Below are positions 60,421 through 64,000 of a DNA stretch of 64,000 bases, in pieces. The notes under the pieces were generated by a model. That model did not search any database. It was not told the origin of the DNA and saw nothing but the letters and a program-made list of their open reading frames with translations. The stretch is from Portulaca oleracea (Eukaryota > Streptophyta > Magnoliopsida > Caryophyllales > Portulacaceae): the NCBI GenBank assembly GCA_029582165.1, contig CM055881.1, positions 40,644,655 to 40,708,654 of the forward strand, read 5' to 3'. The position numbers and the translations under genes were made by a program. The first letter of the stretch is position 1. Every line of letters begins with the position of its first letter.

Positions 60421-61174
60421 GTTCTCACCAAACTGCGCTTCTTCTTCAAAATTCACACACAACTCAACTTCTCTTCTTTTTTTCTCTGCTCATTAATTAG
60501 TTTAATCAATAACATAAAATACTCATTTCATCACCTTCTTCATTAATCATTTCTCCTGTTTAGGGTTTCTCATTTCTGGTTTAAAGAACCTGTTTTCTTC
60601 GAGGGTTTTGTGATTTTAATGGTGCTCTCAACTGGGTTTCTTTAATGGTTTTCTGGGTTGCTTCATTTTTCTGTTTCTTGTAATGGGTTTCTCTTGTTTC
60701 GAGCTCCGAAGATGAGGAAAACTCTGTTGGGTTCAGATTCTGATGATGAGGTAATTAGGGTTTTGGTAAGTCTTTATGTGTTGAGATTTTGATGATGAAA
60801 TTAGGGTTTTAGTTAATCCAGTTGATTGGATTCTAGGGTTGCAACTGTTTATTCAATTTGTGGGTTTGACAAATTCCTGATGTTTGAGAAAACTACATTG
60901 TGGGGTTTATTTTGTTGCTGCATGTTTCTATCTTTTGTTAAGAGTTGAGATTGAAAATGCACTTGTAGGTAAATGGAGTTGGTGCTTGATTTGAGGAACT
61001 TTGCTTCATACCATGCCAAAGTAGTGTGATTTTGAGTGATTTTCATTCATGGGACATGCTTATTGGGTGCTGTTCATGGGATTTATGACTTGTAATTGCA
61101 TTTTGATACTGAAAACCGGGGCGAAATTTGAAGTTGGTGTTGAGGAAATTGTGTAGTGAAGTGTCATTGGCAAA
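60421..61174 (+). other. Probable promoter, 5' UTR exon and leader intron of POLAR-like gene
   Basis: The pyrimidine-rich stretch at 60434-60620 and a donor-like GAG|GTAATT near 60750 suggest a non-coding first exon. A matching acceptor before the ATG at 61175 is likely but I cannot choose between candidates (for example CTTGTAG near 60969). Confidence 0.4.
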
Positions 61175-64000
61175 ATGGATTTGTGGGTAGTAGCAGCTGC
61201 TGCTGGTGCTGGCTTCTTAGCCAAGCACTGCCAAAACATTTTTCGGGATAGTAAATCGGGGTTTCCCTCCGAAAGTTCTGTTTCCGACAACTTGTTACCC
61301 CGGGCATCGATTCAACAGCGGAGTGACAAGATCGGTCCGACTGGGAATTTGCCATTGAGGAAAATATTGGATGAGTGTTTTGGTGAAAGGAGTAATGAGG
61401 GTTATTCAGATGGTCCTTCAACATCAGAACCGGCTTCTGGTAGTGAAAACCGAGCTGCAAAGCCCGTGGACGTGCCTTCTTCTTCATCTGTTTTTGCACC
61501 GGGGTTTGGGGAATATGAAAGCTATGAGTATAACAGTTGTTATAGGCTAGGGTCTGATAATGTGAGTGAAATGCCCGAAAACCACATGCAGGACACGGGT
61601 CCGTCAAATATGCCTAGGAGAAGGTGGGATTCGTGGAGAAGTAAGGGGCATCTTCGCTCGCAATTCATTACGCCTAGTAGCTCGTTAAATAGTTGCGTGG
61701 CGGCTCAAATGTATAGGGGACAGGAAATGGAAAACTACGTTCTTAGCCCCCACCCTTTACCTTGTGCTCCCATTTTGAGGCCGTTTCTCGTGACTGATGG
61801 AACGCGGTTAATTGGTAGAGCGAGTTGTGATTTCAGAGACGGGTACCTAAATGCAAGTGATGGAGTGGTTGGGATGCCTTATCTTCCTAGTGTGCAGACT
61901 GCTGTTTACTCGAAACCGAAGCTCAGCATTGACGGGAATCAAGTGGGCACGACATGCAATAGCCATTCGCGAGATGGTACTATTTCATTCATCTTAGTCA
62001 TTTGTTTATCGTCACATTTTGTGTTTGATAAAGATTGAAATATAATCTGTGATGTCATTGAGTCTTGTACTAGTTGAATTCATGGTGAATTTGCTTCTAA
62101 ACTAATGATTTGAATTGCAAAGGAGGACCGATTTCATTTCAGTCTTCCGTCGATTAATTGATTGCATGCATCTGCGTAACAATGAACATGACTTGAGAAT
62201 CTCACTGTTACTCTTGCTGTGTCTAATGTCTATCACCCCACTTCAAGCGCATAAAACTTATACCGTCCCCTTTATGTTGTGAATTTTTAATGCCTTGAGT
62301 TTCTTACTCCGAACATATGCAGGTTCCCCCGGTGGACAATTCCTTTTCTTTCTTGGAATCTCTGCGGGCATAATGTACGCTATAATAGCACAAAGACTCG
62401 AGGTAGACAAGCTGAGAGAATCCTTGAAACAAACTGAGAATTTGGTCCAAGATCTCCAGGAAGAGTTGGAGATGAAAAATTCGTTAACTGTGAAAGAGCT
62501 CATCATCGATGACTCCTCTCAGGACGCCCATGAAACTTCACTTATTGACAAAGAACTGGATATATTCTCTAGTGAAGTGGATACGAATGTGTTGACCAAA
62601 CATGATGCTGATGAAGAAACAGCCGGTCTCAAGGGAACTGAATCCATCAGTCAAATTGAAGCTGAGCTTGAAGCTGAACTTGAAAGATTGGAGATGAGCT
62701 TGAATGGAACAACTTTGCGAGGGAGTGCCATTGGGGTAAGCATGTTTTTCTTTTTCCAATGATATGAATATCGTTGTGAGGAGGTTATGAGGTGTGTGAA
62801 CTGTGAACTGTGCATGTAAATTGTGATCAAATGACGGGAGGGAATCATGCATTCTTGTCATTGTGAAGATGATGAACGTGTGTTTGTAGCTAGCGGTAAA
62901 TACGGGTTTAGGTCTTAATCTCCACATCCTCTTTTCCCCACTAAACATGCAACAAGTCTCTCTAAACTGGAACCAGTCTCTCTAAATTGCAAAATGTAGG
63001 GGTAAGACTGCTGCATTTGACCCTAAACCCTAAACCCTATAACCTATACCCTATACCCTAAACCCTAAACCCTAGAGTATTGATTTTGGTTTTGATTAAA
63101 GAATCAACAAGACACTTTAGATGAACAACTGCTAGACGCTCCTTTGATTCCCAATGTGAATTTCTCATGAGTTTGGCTTTGCAACCTCTTACCATGCTTG
63201 TATGCCAACTTGGCTGTCTTTGAACTTCCAAAAGATCAATGATGAAATCATCCCGTTCCTTATATCTCTTAAGTGTCACTGAATGTAACGAGAAAGTTCC
63301 TGCTGTGGTTGATTTATGTACAAAAGCAATACACGGGAAATTCCCATGATACAGTTATTGACATGAATCAGTGCGCTATTGAATTTGGACCTTGGTTGCT
63401 GCATGGTTCGTATATCATCTATGTCCCGACTAATTTCAATTCCATTTCAGCTTGACCAATTATTCGACGAGGACATAGCAGAGTTGGTCCAAGGGGAACT
63501 CCGAACCGATCTCCGAAGAAAATCCAGCTCAGATCCCACACCGGACTGGGGCTCAACTCCCTCATCACCAAACCACGGCGTCTCGCCTCACGAGCTGACC
63601 CTGCGACTGCACGACGTCATCGAATCGAGGTTACAAGCCCGGATCAAGGAACTCGAGGCCGAGCTGTCAAGAACCCAAAAGCGGGTCCAAGATTTGGAGT
63701 CGGAAAAGGTGCATTCTTCCTGGAGGGAGTTTCGGAACAGCGAATCCTCCTCAAACCCTAGCACGCCTATCGTGGTGGAGGCCCACAGTCCCGTGTCTCA
63801 GCCTGTTGTGATGAATCTCTCCGGGGACGCTCTCGATGCATACAACGAAGCGTGCGAGGTACTTAGCAAGATAAAGGGTTTCCAAAATGACGATCATATT
63901 CAGGCGAATGGACACAAAGTTTCAAATGACATTAACCAAGATGAAGGGAGCCCTAATATCGATGAGGGAATCCCGGATTTCGATGGAGACAATGATTACG
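61175..64000 (+). CDS. POLAR-like protein, 3' end beyond the window
   Basis: Exons 61175-61976, 62323-62735 and 63451 onward, phase-consistent, 588 residues visible. The N-terminus MDLWVVAAAAGAGFLAKHCQ is a short hydrophobic start typical of POLAR and POLAR-like proteins. A Ser-rich middle with LPLRKILDECFG follows; then a membrane segment (QFLFFLGISAGIMYAIIAQR, about 273-292), directly followed by a coiled coil (LRESLKQTENLVQDLQEELE), acidic stretches, and a second coiled coil (RLQARIKELEAELSRTQKRV). A conserved block LDQLFDEDIAELVQGELR opens exon 3. In Arabidopsis, POLAR marks the polar cortex of stomatal-lineage cells and scaffolds GSK3-like kinases; POLAR-like members are less known. Identity rests on recalled family features, so a related membrane coiled-coil family is possible. 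Confidence 0.75.
62958..63085 (+). mobile_element. SINE-like fragment in POLAR-like intron 2
   Basis: AACTGGAACCAGTCTCTCTA, TTGCAAAATGTAGGGGTAAG, ACTGCTGCATTTGACC and AGAGTATTGATTTTGGTTTT match the SINE-like fragment at 54659-54770. In the middle, the GC-rich SINE part is replaced by CCCTAAA repeats. Confidence 0.5.
63020..63074. repeat. Interstitial telomere-like repeat (CCCTAAA)n
   Basis: About seven units of CCCTAAA and the variants CCCTATA/CCTATAC in an intron. CCCTAAA is the standard plant telomere repeat (the same word also forms promoter telo-boxes). Confidence 0.9.

Overview
This window is nuclear DNA of a flowering plant, most likely a eudicot. The coding regions are split by AT-rich GT-AG introns, the proteins are plant-type (plastid-type phosphoserine phosphatase, X8/CBM43 callose-binding protein, POLAR-like protein, class II histone deacetylase with a plant C-terminus), and the spacers are full of small MITEs and plant LTR retrotransposon remains. 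The species cannot be named from the sequence alone.

Layout, left to right. The 3' part of a cytosolic HSP101/ClpB1 gene (1-2396, +) faces a five-exon coiled-coil gene of unknown function (3300-5415, -). A MITE-rich spacer leads to a GPI-anchored plasmodesmal callose-binding-like gene (9251-13607, +). A second MITE-rich spacer leads to a PHD-finger gene of the AIPP2/PHD1 type (19062-25389, +), whose start codon appears to sit alone on its exon and which carries a tandem exon duplication. Next is a small RRM reading frame cut in two by a non-autonomous LTR retrotransposon (26293-29999) with an intact 5-bp target duplication. Then come an HDA5-like histone deacetylase (30796-37502, +), a JJJ1/DNAJC21-like J-protein (38576-41078, -), and a mitochondrial carrier (42082-46257, -) with a tRNA-Ser(GCU) gene in its first intron. 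The stretch 46850-52541 is a transposon graveyard: nested MITEs, a decayed Ty3/gypsy chromovirus with its 3' LTR, and a long foldback element. It is followed by a tRNA-Cys/tRNA-Lys pair, a plastid-type phosphoserine phosphatase gene (54880-58132, +), and the 5' part of a POLAR-like gene (61175 to the window end, +).

I rebuilt eight protein-coding genes at exon level. In all six that are complete within the window, the exon phases close without a gap: coiled-coil 309 aa, PDCB-like 234 aa, PHD 581 aa, HDA5-like 648 aa, JJJ1-like 604 aa, carrier 361 aa. The phosphatase is also complete at 294 aa; HSP101 and the POLAR-like gene run off the window edges. From memory, several of these have Arabidopsis relatives that lie close together on chromosomes 1 and 5 (HSP101 with a J-protein and a carrier; PSP with PDCB3; HDA5 with PDCB1), so the window may keep an old eudicot gene order. 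The genes are ordinary housekeeping, signalling and chromatin genes and do not form an operon-like pathway. I found no clear undescribed system. The most distinctive items are the retroelement-split RRM frame with its LTR-started chimeric ORF, the one-codon first exon with nearby exon duplication in the PHD gene, the tRNA inside an intron, and the nested MITEs with readable target duplications.
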